Below, one piece after another: positions 6,817 through 17,500 of a stretch of DNA of 22,510 nt (positions are counted from its first letter, which is position 1; each line of letters opens with the position of its first letter). The notes under the pieces are model-generated. The model searched no databases. It saw nothing but the letters and a program-made list of their open reading frames with translations, and was not told where the DNA came from. Source of the DNA: Akkermansiaceae bacterium UBA956 (GTDB taxonomy: Bacteria; Verrucomicrobiota; Verrucomicrobiia; Verrucomicrobiales; Akkermansiaceae); the NCBI GenBank assembly GCA_002293145.1, contig DBCO01000006.1, positions 1 to 22,510 of the forward strand. Direction: 5' to 3'. The position numbers were made by a program, and so were the translations under genes.

Positions 6817-9800
6817 ATGAAACTCAAAAAATCTCTCATTTATTCGTTCGTGGCCTCGGCCGTGACTTTGCAATATTCCGCAACTGCGGTTGATATCGTG
6901 TGGAACGGTTCGATAAGCCAGGACATCAATGTTGGCGGCAACTGGAATGGTGGAATCGTCCCACCGGGAGCAGGCGCTCCTGCCGATGGTGATGCATTTG
7001 TTAATGTCGCAACTGGTAATTTCCCTTCTGTGACTGCTGGCGAATCGTTCGCGAACCGCGACTGGAAAATCGGCATGGGACCTGGAAATGCCGGTCGCTT
7101 GGATCAAAATGCGGGCACAATTTCTACGGCCAATGGTTCATGGATTTTCCTTGGCACTGATGGTGCAAATGGAACCTACAACCTTGCTAACAGTTCCGCT
7201 TCCGGCGGCACTCTGACGGGAATGGGGCAAGGCACTGGCAGTGCTACCTGCGGTGATATGTATGTGGGTGTGGGTGGATACCCTTGGGCAGCTAACACAA
7301 ATCCAGCGAATCGTGGTGTCGGCACTCTCCGCCTCAATACGACGGGTAGCTTGGCGGCAACGGGCCTTGTAAACATTGCTCGCAATGGAGAAGGAACGAT
7401 GCTGATCGACTCAGGAACTTTTTCCTGCAACGAGTTATGGATCGGTCAAGGCGCTTCCGCAACAGGAATTACCTCCATCAGTGGCGGTGCGATTGTCACT
7501 AACAACTGGACGATCATTGGTCGTGATAGCGGCAATGGCACATTGAACATGACGGGGGGCACCTTGACCAAAAACGGTGGTGGCCGCTTCGTCGTGGCAG
7601 ATAATGCAACGGGAGCGATGAACATGAGTGCCGGCACAGTCTCGGTGAATGATGAATTCTGGGTGGGTCAAGGAAGCTCTTCAAATGGAATCGTTACGCA
7701 GTCGGGTGGCACGATTTCGTGCAACAGTTGGGTAGCCATCGGCTGCGACGGTGGCACAGGTGTCTATAACATGACGGGTGGCACCTTCAACAAAACGGGT
7801 GGCTCCAATTTCATCGTAGGCGCAAGTGGACCTGGCACGATGACAATGTCTGGAAACAGCTTGCTCAATGTGACTGGTGGCATCACTTGGATTGGAGAAA
7901 ACAATGCAGCTACATTCACCATGAGTGCGGGCAGCAACGCAGAAGTGCGCACGGCACAATTTGTCATCGGCACCTATGGTGGCGGCAATGCGAACGTTAA
8001 TCTCAGTGGTGGTACATTGAAAACAGGTTTGATCGATGGGGGTGATGGAACGGCAAATGTTACTTTCAATGGCACACAGGTAATTGCCACAGCTACGGCC
8101 CTGCCCTTCATTTCGGACCTCGATACGGCGGTGGTTGATGCGGGCGGCTTGAAGATCGATAGCGCTGGTTTCAACTTAGCATCAGCCCAAGCCTTTTCTG
8201 GAACGGGCGGAGTCACCAAAACAGGTGCAGGCGTTTTGAGTTTAACTGGAGCAAGTTCCTATGCCGGCGACAATGTTCTTAGTGCTGGCACTTTGAATTT
8301 GACCACTGCGTTCACTGGTGGTGGTGCTCTCTCTGTGAGTGGCAATACAACTCTTGGAGTGAAGGTTAATTCTCTCGATGAAGGCATCGTCCCCAGCGCA
8401 GTGACCTTATCTTCTGCTGATCCGAAGACCATCAACTTATCGTTGGCTACTGGCGGTAATCCATCAAGTACGGGAGCTCCGATCCGCACGACGGGAGCTC
8501 TCGATGTGAGTGGTGTGACGACGATCAATGTTGCGGCGACAGGTCTGACAGTGGGACAATTTCCGCTCATTGCTTATGGCAGTAAGACAGGCAGTGGTTC
8601 GTTCCAACTCGGCACCTTGCCTCCGGGCGTAGTCGCAACGATTGTTGACACGGGTACTTCGATCGATCTCAACATCACCAGTGCCTCCAGCTATGAATGG
8701 GAGGGCACGGTTGCGGGCCAAGTATGGGATGTCAATACGACGGCCAACTGGTATAATGCTGTGACAGCCGCTACAGCTCAAGTGTATGTGGATGGAGGCT
8801 TAGTCACATTCAACAATACCGCGACAGGCTATGATCCCGTGCTGAATGTGGCTATAGCCCCTTCGTCGACGGTATTCAATCATGATGCTATCAACTCGTA
8901 TTCTTTGACCGGTACTGGCTCGATTGGCGGAATCGGTAGTTTGAGAAAGCAAGGTGATGGCACTCTGACCATGGGGCTCGCCAACACCTACACGGGAGCA
9001 ACCATCTTGGAAGGCGGCACCTTGACCGTCGATGCACTTGCCAATGGCGGCATCGCCAGCGCGATCGGAGCTTCCTCGGCAAGCTCTAACAATCTGGTTT
9101 TTGCGGGTGGCACCTTGGACTATACTGGTCCTGCTACTTCGATCAATCGTGGCTACACCGTGGATGCTGCCACGGACCTGATTCTGAGCACCCTCAGCAT
9201 TGACAATGATCTCACTCTTAGTGGTCAGGTCACAATGACTTCCTTAGGTCGTTTTCAAAAAACTGGCGCTGGCGTGCTCACCTTGACTAACCCCGGTGCA
9301 AACGTGTTGGCAATGACTGGTGACAATGATGCTACCCCTGGTTATGTGATCTCGCAAGGTGGCCTAGTGCTCGCAGGCTCTGGCACGCAAACGAATGCCA
9401 TCACTGGTCAGTTCCGTTTGGGCACCACTGCTAGCAACACCACAGCGCTGACCTTGGATAGCAGCACACTCACCGTGAACGGCCCGTCGATGGCGTCACT
9501 GGGCGATGATACGATTTCAACGATCACGATCGGTGGAACTGCTGTCTATCAAGCCAATGGACGTTTCAACGTCGGTTATGGCGCGAATTCCGTAGCGAAT
9601 GTGATCGTCGAAGGTAGCGGCACGCTCAACAAAGTCGCTGGCTGGTTGTCTGTGGGCAACAGCAGCAATGCTGCAGGCTTCATGACAGTGAAGGACAATG
9701 GCGTGGTGAATAACTCCAATGGCGACTTCAACGTCAGCGATGTAGGAACCTCGTCAGGCACCCTCACGATCGAAGGTGCTGGAACCGTCAATAGCTCGGG

Positions 9801-11154
9801 TCCGATGTTCATCGGGAAAAATGGTGGTACTACGGGCACGCTGAATCTATCGAGCGGAACTCTCAATGTGACAGCAAACTTCTATTTGGCTCGCGAAGCT
9901 ACATCGACAGGAACTGCGACGCAAACAGGTGGTTCCTCCACGATGGGTGGAACGGGTGAAGTATTCATCGGCGCTAACGGTTCAGGGACCTATACTCTCA
10001 GCGGTGGCACAATGGTCACCAATGGCTGGCTTGCGATGGGGCGTTACATTGCTGGCGTGGGTGTTCTGAATGTCTCAGGTGGAACATTTACCCAAAACTC
10101 TACGGATCGCAACTTTATGGTCGGGGAGGAAGGCAATGGAACGCTGAATGTTTCGAATACAGGTGTTGTCGATTCGAGAGGATTCTTCAGCATCGGTCAA
10201 GCTGGCTCAGGAACGGGTGTTGTCAATCTGAACGGTGGCAAGCTTATGGTGAACCAAGTGGATTCGGGGAATACCGGATCTACGAGTACGTTCAACTTCA
10301 ATGGTGGTGAACTGGAAGCGAAGCGCAATGAAGTGAACTTCTTCCGCAACATTGATAATGCCGTCATTTTGTCGGGTGGTGCTTTCATTGATAGCAATGG
10401 TTTTGATATTGTTGCTGCACAAGCATTCTCGGGCGAGGGTAATCTCACGAAGCAGGGTAATGGTAAATTGACGCTGTCGGCTTTCCATTCCTACACGGGT
10501 GACACGATTGTTTCTGCAGGAACATTGTCGCTGAGTCAGGATTACTTGGACAATGCCTCTGAAGTGGTGATTGCTTCGGGCGCAACCCTGGAGCTGACAC
10601 ACAATCAGGCTGATGTGGTGGAATCATTGATGATCGATGGAACTGCAGTCACTGGTGAATGGGGTGCGGTTGGTTCTGGTGCACAGAATGAGTCCGCCTC
10701 GCTTACAGGCAGTGGAAGATTGCGCGTGGGTGCCGCTCTGCCATACGTTGATTGGGCAGAGGGCAAGGCCTTGGATAATAGCAACAATGGCTTAGGTGCC
10801 GATCCTGATGCTGACGGTATCGCCAACTTGCTGGAGTATTTCCTCGATGGAGATCCGAAGTTCTCGGATGCTGCGGTATTGCCGTCTGCGGCAGACAGCA
10901 CTGCGACGGATTTCGTGATGAAATTCAAGCGTCGTGATGATGCCAATGGTGATGTGACTGTGCAAAAATTCCAGTATGGTTCCGACCTAACAACTTGGAG
11001 TGATTTGTCGATTCCCGCCACCGCTGGAACTTACAATATAGGCGCTGTGACAATCACGGTAGCGGCCAATGGCGCAGATCCGGATGACATTACCGTAAGC
11101 GTGCCGAAGGGAGCAAGCACCACAATGTTCGGACGCATTTCGGTGGAAGATTGA
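6817..11154 (+). CDS. Giant secreted beta-ladder protein with autotransporter-associated repeats, 1445 aa
   Basis: A Sec signal peptide (MKLKKSLIYSFVASAVTLQY..., cleavage after SATA, ~residue 24) leads to a Gly/Thr/Ser/Asn-rich protein made of short ~20-residue beta rungs (G-T-L-N-M-T-G-G-T type) expected to fold as a beta-solenoid. Four places fit the autotransporter-associated beta-strand repeat (TIGR02601/PF12951 type): about 464-498 (TKTGAGVLSLTG), 709-738 (RKQGDGTLTM), 813-830 and 1209-1240 (TKQGNGKLTL). No C-terminal beta-barrel and no PEP-CTERM helix is present, so it is not a classical autotransporter. Residues ~1308-1445 instead form a module containing DPDADGIANLLEY and FKRRD, shared with the protein from 11572. 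The start is set by the signal peptide; there is no Shine-Dalgarno site but an A/C-rich leader. A strong hairpin follows. Likely located on the cell surface; binding partner unknown. Confidence 0.88.
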   Translation: MKLKKSLIYSFVASAVTLQYSATAVDIVWNGSISQDINVGGNWNGGIVPPGAGAPADGDAFVNVATGNFPSVTAGESFANRDWKIGMGPGNAGRLDQNAGTISTANGSWIFLGTDGANGTYNLANSSASGGTLTGMGQGTGSATCGDMYVGVGGYPWAANTNPANRGVGTLRLNTTGSLAATGLVNIARNGEGTMLIDSGTFSCNELWIGQGASATGITSISGGAIVTNNWTIIGRDSGNGTLNMTGGTLTKNGGGRFVVADNATGAMNMSAGTVSVNDEFWVGQGSSSNGIVTQSGGTISCNSWVAIGCDGGTGVYNMTGGTFNKTGGSNFIVGASGPGTMTMSGNSLLNVTGGITWIGENNAATFTMSAGSNAEVRTAQFVIGTYGGGNANVNLSGGTLKTGLIDGGDGTANVTFNGTQVIATATALPFISDLDTAVVDAGGLKIDSAGFNLASAQAFSGTGGVTKTGAGVLSLTGASSYAGDNVLSAGTLNLTTAFTGGGALSVSGNTTLGVKVNSLDEGIVPSAVTLSSADPKTINLSLATGGNPSSTGAPIRTTGALDVSGVTTINVAATGLTVGQFPLIAYGSKTGSGSFQLGTLPPGVVATIVDTGTSIDLNITSASSYEWEGTVAGQVWDVNTTANWYNAVTAATAQVYVDGGLVTFNNTATGYDPVLNVAIAPSSTVFNHDAINSYSLTGTGSIGGIGSLRKQGDGTLTMGLANTYTGATILEGGTLTVDALANGGIASAIGASSASSNNLVFAGGTLDYTGPATSINRGYTVDAATDLILSTLSIDNDLTLSGQVTMTSLGRFQKTGAGVLTLTNPGANVLAMTGDNDATPGYVISQGGLVLAGSGTQTNAITGQFRLGTTASNTTALTLDSSTLTVNGPSMASLGDDTISTITIGGTAVYQANGRFNVGYGANSVANVIVEGSGTLNKVAGWLSVGNSSNAAGFMTVKDNGVVNNSNGDFNVSDVGTSSGTLTIEGAGTVNSSGPMFIGKNGGTTGTLNLSSGTLNVTANFYLAREATSTGTATQTGGSSTMGGTGEVFIGANGSGTYTLSGGTMVTNGWLAMGRYIAGVGVLNVSGGTFTQNSTDRNFMVGEEGNGTLNVSNTGVVDSRGFFSIGQAGSGTGVVNLNGGKLMVNQVDSGNTGSTSTFNFNGGELEAKRNEVNFFRNIDNAVILSGGAFIDSNGFDIVAAQAFSGEGNLTKQGNGKLTLSAFHSYTGDTIVSAGTLSLSQDYLDNASEVVIASGATLELTHNQADVVESLMIDGTAVTGEWGAVGSGAQNESASLTGSGRLRVGAALPYVDWAEGKALDNSNNGLGADPDADGIANLLEYFLDGDPKFSDAAVLPSAADSTATDFVMKFKRRDDANGDVTVQKFQYGSDLTTWSDLSIPATAGTYNIGAVTITVAANGADPDDITVSVPKGASTTMFGRISVED
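7087..10536 (+). repeat. Internal duplication within the beta-ladder gene
   Basis: Two blocks, about 7087-8309 and 9517-10536, have the same order: many Gly/Thr-rich rungs, then a NFNGG or TFNG segment, then a stretch with ID-A-V, GG, I-D-S, G-F, AQAFSG, T-K, G-G, L-L-S, S-Y-GD, SAGTL. The similarity is clear in protein but weak in DNA, so the duplication is old. The region between them has a different composition and carries two further repeat units. Confidence 0.6.
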
Positions 11155-11182
11155 TTTTTCTGAGAAACCAAAAACAAACGCA

Positions 11183-11216
11183 CCTGCCACAATGCCTTCT
11201 TGCGCGTTGTGGCAGG
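11183..11216 (+). terminator. Hairpin terminator after the beta-ladder gene
   Basis: CCTGCCACAA (11183-11192) and TTGTGGCAGG (11207-11216) form a perfect 10-bp, GC-rich stem with a 14-base loop, 28 bases after the stop codon. A short TTTATGT follows on the plus strand. On the minus strand the stem is followed by a longer T-rich run, so it may stop transcription from both sides. Confidence 0.7.
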
Positions 11217-11245
11217 TTTATGTACAGGAGTGAGCAACGTGACGT

Positions 11246-11572
11246 ATGAGTGAACAGATTCAGAGTATCTTGGTTTTGGGTGGTGGCAGTGCAGGCCTGA
11301 TTGCTGCGATCTCGCTGAAGCGAAAAATTCCTCATGTGAACGTGACTTTGTTGCGCAGTTCGGACATTGGAATCATTGGTGTGGGAGAGGGGACTACGCC
11401 GAATTTCCCCGCGCACATGTTTGATTATCTGGGCATCAAACGAAAAACGTTTTTTGCGATCGCCAAGCCGACGTGGAAACTCGGTATCCGCTTTTTGTGG
11501 GGATCTATTTTCAGCTATGTATGGTTATTGTGTATCTACGGTTATAAAAACCCTTTCAACCTATTTTTCTGA
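11246..11572 (+). pseudogene. Truncated halogenase, only the N-terminal ~85 codons remain
   Basis: The first ~85 codons match the halogenase at 5227: GGGSAG, GVGEGTTPNFP, FDYLGI and KPTWKLGIRFLWG are all present. By hand count 67 of 82 aligned residues are identical. Immediately after the WG at ~11503 similarity stops; about 22 unrelated hydrophobic codons follow (SIFSYVWLLC...) before a TGA at 11570-11572. Some 83% of the enzyme is missing, including the WxWxI and GNAGGFVEPLEA regions, so it cannot be an active halogenase. No later halogenase sequence is found downstream. A deletion joining the early part of the gene to the upstream region of the next gene explains this best. The stop overlaps the start of the next gene as TGATG. 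A short protein could still be made, since the frame and start are intact. Confidence 0.85.
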
Positions 11573-14500
11573 TGTTGTTATGCTATGTGAGGAAGAGCCG
11601 GCTTTTGTGGGCGGTTTTATTGTGGTATGTATCGACCTGTTTTCTTCACGCGGGCATCGTCTCGTTTACTGCCTCGCGCGAGACGTTTTTACCGGGGCAA
11701 CAGGTGGTCTTGTCTTGGGATGTAACCGCGGGAGATGCCATTTCGATCAGTCCTAGCGTAGGAACGGTATCGGGCACAACAGGATCGGTGACGGTGGTGC
11801 CGACGGCAGATACCACCTACTTGTTGACGAATGCCACCAGTGGCACAACAGCTTCGGTATCGTTGAGCATGCTCAAAGCTGCAACGTTAAAACATCGTTG
11901 GTCCTTCAATGAGGGATCGGGAAATACAGTAATCGATTCCGTCGCAGCAGTAAATGGCGTGATCGTTCCGTCATCGTCTACTACTCCAGCGAATCAGCAT
12001 TCGCGCTCGGCATCGATGGTGACATTGCCCGGTGGAAGCTCGGGAACATGCCCCTATATTGATTTGCCGAATACGAGTATGTCTGGTCTTGAAGAAGTCA
12101 CTATCGAGGGATGGATGACGCCGATTCAGCCCAGTGGAACGAATACGCGAATATGGCAGCGAGTTTTTGATTTTGGTACGGGAACCGCAGCGGAGGTGAC
12201 CTCACGCGGCGGGACATTTAGCGGAGTATCGTATCTTTTTCTCGCGTTGCAAAATGGCACAAACACGGGAGTGAAAGTGCCTGGTATTCGTGATGATGGG
12301 ACGGAGCAGAACATTTCGATCGCTGATGCGATTGGCTATGGTGCAGAATTTCATTTCGCCTATGTCTATGATCTCGATGGCAATGCGGGATCACCACAGA
12401 TCCGCTATTATAAAAATGGTGTCTTAATGACTTCGCTCAACACGCCACATTTACTCACGGGCATCCCTTTTGACAATGTGTGGTTGGGGCGATCGAATTG
12501 GTCTGCTGACTCGAATACGCAGGCAAGCTACAACGAGTTGCGGATCTGGAATCGTTCGATGAGCGCGGAGCGTGTGGCTGACAATGCCGCGGCGGGAGCT
12601 GATGCTTTTCCCTCATCTGTTAGCATCGATTCCTTGACGGCCTTTCCTGCACTCACGATCGAATCGGGACAAACGGCTCGTCTTTCGTATGTGATCGCGA
12701 ATCCCTCGGGTGGGAGTTTTACGGCATCGATCAATCAAGGCGTCGGCGCGGTCACGGGCACGGAAGGATTTGTCTCCGTCACTCCAACTGCAACGACAAC
12801 TTACACGCTTAGCGTCACAGCGGGTGCGATCACACGCACGGCAAATGTCACGGTGACAGTGACTCCGGGATCGAATCCTGTGTCGGAAAATCTGAGTTAT
12901 CAAATTCCGCATAACACAACGACGGCCGCACGTGTGGTGGCCAATGATTATCAAACGAATTCGCTCAGCTATAGCATCGTCACGCCACCTGCCAATGGTG
13001 TGCTTTCGGGAACGGCACCATTTTATTTTTACACGCCGAATGCGGGATTTGCGGGAGTTGATAGCTTTACTTACAAGGCGAACGATGGTGGGCTCGACTC
13101 AAATACGGCCACAGTTACGCTCACGGTGTTACCTGCACCGGTAGCGCCGACGGCGATCACGGCGAGCGAGTCGGTGATCTACACGGATGCGGTGAATGGT
13201 TCGTTCATTGCCCGGTTGCGCGCCACCGATGGCAATCCCGATGATGTGTTTAGTTATGCGTTGGTGAACGGCGTGGGTGATACGCACAATGCTTGGTTTA
13301 CACTCAATCAGCATCAATTGCTGAGTGCTCGCATTTTTTTGTCAGATAGTGGTGTCGCGGTTTCGATTCGTGTGCGGGTAACAGATTCTGCGGCGAACAG
13401 CTTTGAGCAAGTGCTAACATTTCCTGTTAGCTCGCGACCGCAGACGGTGATGATCCATGAAATCAACTACAATCCCTCGCGTAATACTCAAGCAAGCGAG
13501 TTCATTGAATTGTTCAATCCTACGTCAGCAGCGATCGACCTCAGTAGTTGGCGTTTAGCAAATGGGGTGGATTATTTATTCCCCGTTGGCACCACCATTC
13601 CTGCCAATGGCTATCTGGTGATTGCAGAAAATCCAGCAGTGATCCAGAGCATGTATGTGGTAGCCTCGTTAGGTCCGTGGACTGGCGGATTGAGTTCGCA
13701 AGGGGAATCGATCGAGCTGAGGAATGCCGTGGGCAATGTAGTGGATAGCGTGGATTATGGAAATTCCGCACCATGGCCGACGGCGCCGAATGGCGACGGT
13801 GCCTCGCTAGAGTTAGTCAATGGAACCTTCGATAACAACGTGGGCGGAGCGTGGAGCGCTTCGACTTCGGTAATCGCGAGTCAAACGTATCTCAGTGCTG
13901 GATCAGCGGGATGGCAGTATTTCAAAGGAACCAGCGAGGCTTCAACTCCGATGACGGCTTGGCGTGCGGAGAGTTTCAACGACAGTGCTTGGACGAGTGC
14001 TACCATGCCGCTAGGGATATTTAAAATTAATAGCGATACGCCTTCTTCGTTCAATGCCGAAACGGGTGTGACATTGGCGACGCAGATCAATGACATGGCG
14101 ACGTTCAATGGTTCGTCTTTCACTACCGCCTATAACTCCGTCTTTTTGCGAAAAAATTTCACCGTCAGTGGTGCGATCCCGCGAGCCTTGGTATTGCGTG
14201 TGATGCGCAATGATGCGGCGATCGTTTACATCAATGGCACGGAAGTCGCGCGCTTTGGGTTTTCTCCTGATGCTCCCGCCGAACCCGCCTACAATTCCAC
14301 CGCGATCTATGAGCGGGCAAACGATCCTTGGAGCGATATTCTATGGCTCAATTCAGGCACTTTATTGCATCAAGGAACCAATACCATGGCGATTCATGCG
14401 TATGCGAAACCACCGCAATTGCGTGCCAATCAAGAAGACGTAGGAGTCTATCAGATTTTTGATTTTTGTGTCGATGCCGACCTCCGCACACCTGCAGAAA

Positions 14501-17500
14501 TGATCGGTACACCCGGTGCGGCAAACTCATCGGCAGTGACCAATGCCGCACCCCCTGTGCGCAATGTCGACCACAGCCCATCTGCGCCGAAACCTTGGGA
14601 GTCGATCAAAATCACCGCACGCGTCAGTGATGCGCAAGGTCTGGGCAGTGTGCAGTTGGTCTATCAGGTTTGCACGGCGGGCAATTATATTCCCGCGACT
14701 TTGCCACGAACGACAGCGCAAGTGTTAGCCGATGCGAGTATTCCGCCTCCTGCGAATCCAGCGTTTGAGGAACCCACGAATTGGACAGTGATCCCGATGA
14801 CCGATGCTGGCGGAGTCAACGATCAAGCGGGCGATGGCATTTTCACTGCGGTCATTCCCGCACAAGCTCATCGCACGCTGATTCGTTATCGCATCGTCGC
14901 AACCGATCTCACGGGAAATATCCGCACGATACCCGCTGCCAATGACCCGCGGAGAAATTTCGCGGCGTATTCTTATCATTGTGTGCCGAATTTCACAGCG
15001 GGTGGTACGACATACACTGCCGACACTCTGGACGACATTCCCGTCTATCAATTGTTGATGCGTCCTGCAGATTTTACTTCGTTGTTAGCCTACAATGGTG
15101 GAGATCAATATGCGAACAGCAGTGCCTTGAACGTGTTGAATGCTCGGCATTATGAAAACTTTCTTGGTACTATGATCGTAGGAGATCAAGTGATGGATCA
15201 CACCGCGATGCGCCTGCGCGGTGGTAACTCGCGCTACATGGGAGAGGGCAAACGCCATTTCCGTTTCAATTTTCCGAAAGGTCACATGCTTCAAGCCTAC
15301 GACGAGAAAGGCAACAATTACGGCGCAAAGTGGGAGTCCTTGTTGTTCAATAAATTGTTCGGAAACAAGGGCGCGTATGACTTTGGACTTCCTTATGAAG
15401 TGGGCACCAAGCTCTGGGGATTGCAAGGTGTGCCGATGCCTGAGGCCACCTATGTGCACTTTCGAGTGGTGCGTGATGCCGATGAAAATCACGCTACCAA
15501 CGGTGACTTTTGGGGGCTCTACCAAGCGCTCGAATTGCCCGAGGGAAAAAATTTCCTCGATGCTCGCAATTTGCCCAAGGGGAATTTTTATAAGACCACC
15601 GACTGGCAGCAAAATGGTGAAATGGACCAACGCTACCAAGCGCCGGGCGCGCCAGAGTTTGCGGAAGATTTCGACAACATCCGCTACAACATTCACCAAA
15701 CCACCGCGCAAAGTGACATCGAACGCTACATCAACATGCCGCTTTGGTATAAATACAATGCGGTTCAGGAAGCGATCCGGCACTACGATATTTTTACGGA
15801 ACCGACAGGTCGGCATCGGGTGAAAAATTTGATCTGGTACTTTCATCCAACGGAAAATTCGAACGGACTCGGCCAACTTTGGTATATGCCCTACGATTGG
15901 GATGCATCGTTCGGTCCGAACTGGAATAACGGTTGGGATAATACGCACAATGCGATTTACAATCACGATACCATTACCGATTCGCCAACTTGGCAATTGC
16001 CGATGGCTAATCGCGATCCGATGAAAATCGCTCACCGCAATGCGATCCGTGAGTTTCGTGATCTCGTGTGGTATCGAGAACCTTCGACCGGGCGTGGGCC
16101 TTTTGACGACATCATCGATGATGCGATGGCACCGATCGCGCAGTTCTACCAAGCCGACATGGCGCGCTGGCCGAATAATGCGGGCGCTGCGGGGTATTGG
16201 CCCGGTGGTGCTCCGGCGAAAGTCCAGGACATGAAAAATTTCTCATTCGTGAGTTGGTCTGATCCCTTTGGTGGCGATCCAGCTGTGGGTGCTGGTGGTC
16301 GTGCGGCGCACTTGGATGCCATCAGCGATGCGATTGATAGCGGCTTGTTACCAGCCACTCCGACGATCACTTATAATGGAGCACCAAGTTTTCCTGTCGA
16401 TGGACTTGCTTTCGCGAGCTCTGCATTTGCCGATCCCCAAGGGTCTAACACATTTCAGGCGATGCAATGGCGCATCGGCGAAGTGACCGATGCCAATGCT
16501 CCCGCATACGATCCTCTTGCGGATCGGATCTACGAAGTTACACCCGTGTGGGAAAGTGGCACACGTACCAGTTTTGCGAGCACTCAATTGATCCCCGGGG
16601 CGGCATTGCGCGTAGGCCATAGCTATCGTGCACGAGTCCGTCATCAAGATAGCTCGGGCCGCTGGAGTCACTGGAGCGCGCCGGTTTCGTTTACGACCAC
16701 GATTTCGAATTACGTCGAGATTCTCAAACAGAATTTGATGATTTCAGAAATCATGTATCATCCCGATGTGCCCAGTGCAGCTGAGGCCGCGGCGGGATTT
16801 GTTGAGTCGGATTTTGAATACATCGAGCTGCTCAACATATCGCCGAGCCTCACGCTCGATCTCACCAATGTGCGCTTCACCAAGGGTATTGATTTTGATT
16901 GGGCCTTTGCCTCGAGCACTTCACTCGCTCCGGGTCAGCGTGTTTTGATCGTGAAAAAACAAGCGGCATTCGTGATGCGATACGGAGTGGCTTCAGTCCC
17001 GATCGTTGGCGAGTGGGATTTGTTAGATAGTTTGTCGAACAACGGCGAGCAGCTGAAGTTATCTTATGGTGCTGGCGTAGCGATCAACGATTTTGTCTAT
17101 GATGACTTGGCACCTTGGCCGACCGCTGCGGATACAGGATTTTATTCGTTAGTGTTGTTTGATCCCATGAGTGCACCCAACCACGGAATTGGCATCAACT
17201 GGCGCGCAAGCTATGTGATCAAAGGCACACCTGGCAGTAGTGAGTTCACATCCTACGCGGAGTGGGCTGCTCATTGGACTCTCAGTGACCCCGCAGGTGA
17301 TCCTGATTGCGATGCTGTGGCCAATCGACTCGAATACATCCTCGGCGGCGATCCCTCAGATAACGATGTGAGCATTTTGCCTAAACCATCGCGGCAAGGT
17401 GCGAATCTTGTTTTAGAGTTTCAGCGGCGAGATGGAGCTGAATGGGGTGAAATGCTGATGCTCCAGAGCAGCTCGAATCTCTCCTCATGGCCACTTGCCA

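Noticed and set aside
6840..11021. Many minus-strand frames of 60-138 codons across the beta-ladder gene
   Set aside because: The Gly/Thr/Asn-rich plus-strand composition leaves few stops on the other strand; none shows a plausible protein.
11040..11154. PEP-CTERM or autotransporter barrel at the end of the beta-ladder protein
   Set aside because: There is no hydrophobic helix with a basic tail and no terminal aromatic residue of the barrel type; the end is a soluble module.
15085..16152. 355-codon open frame on the minus strand opposite the CotH domain
   Set aside because: It is antisense to a well-supported domain, is rich in Arg, His, Ile and Val in a shadow-like pattern, and has no signal or known motif.
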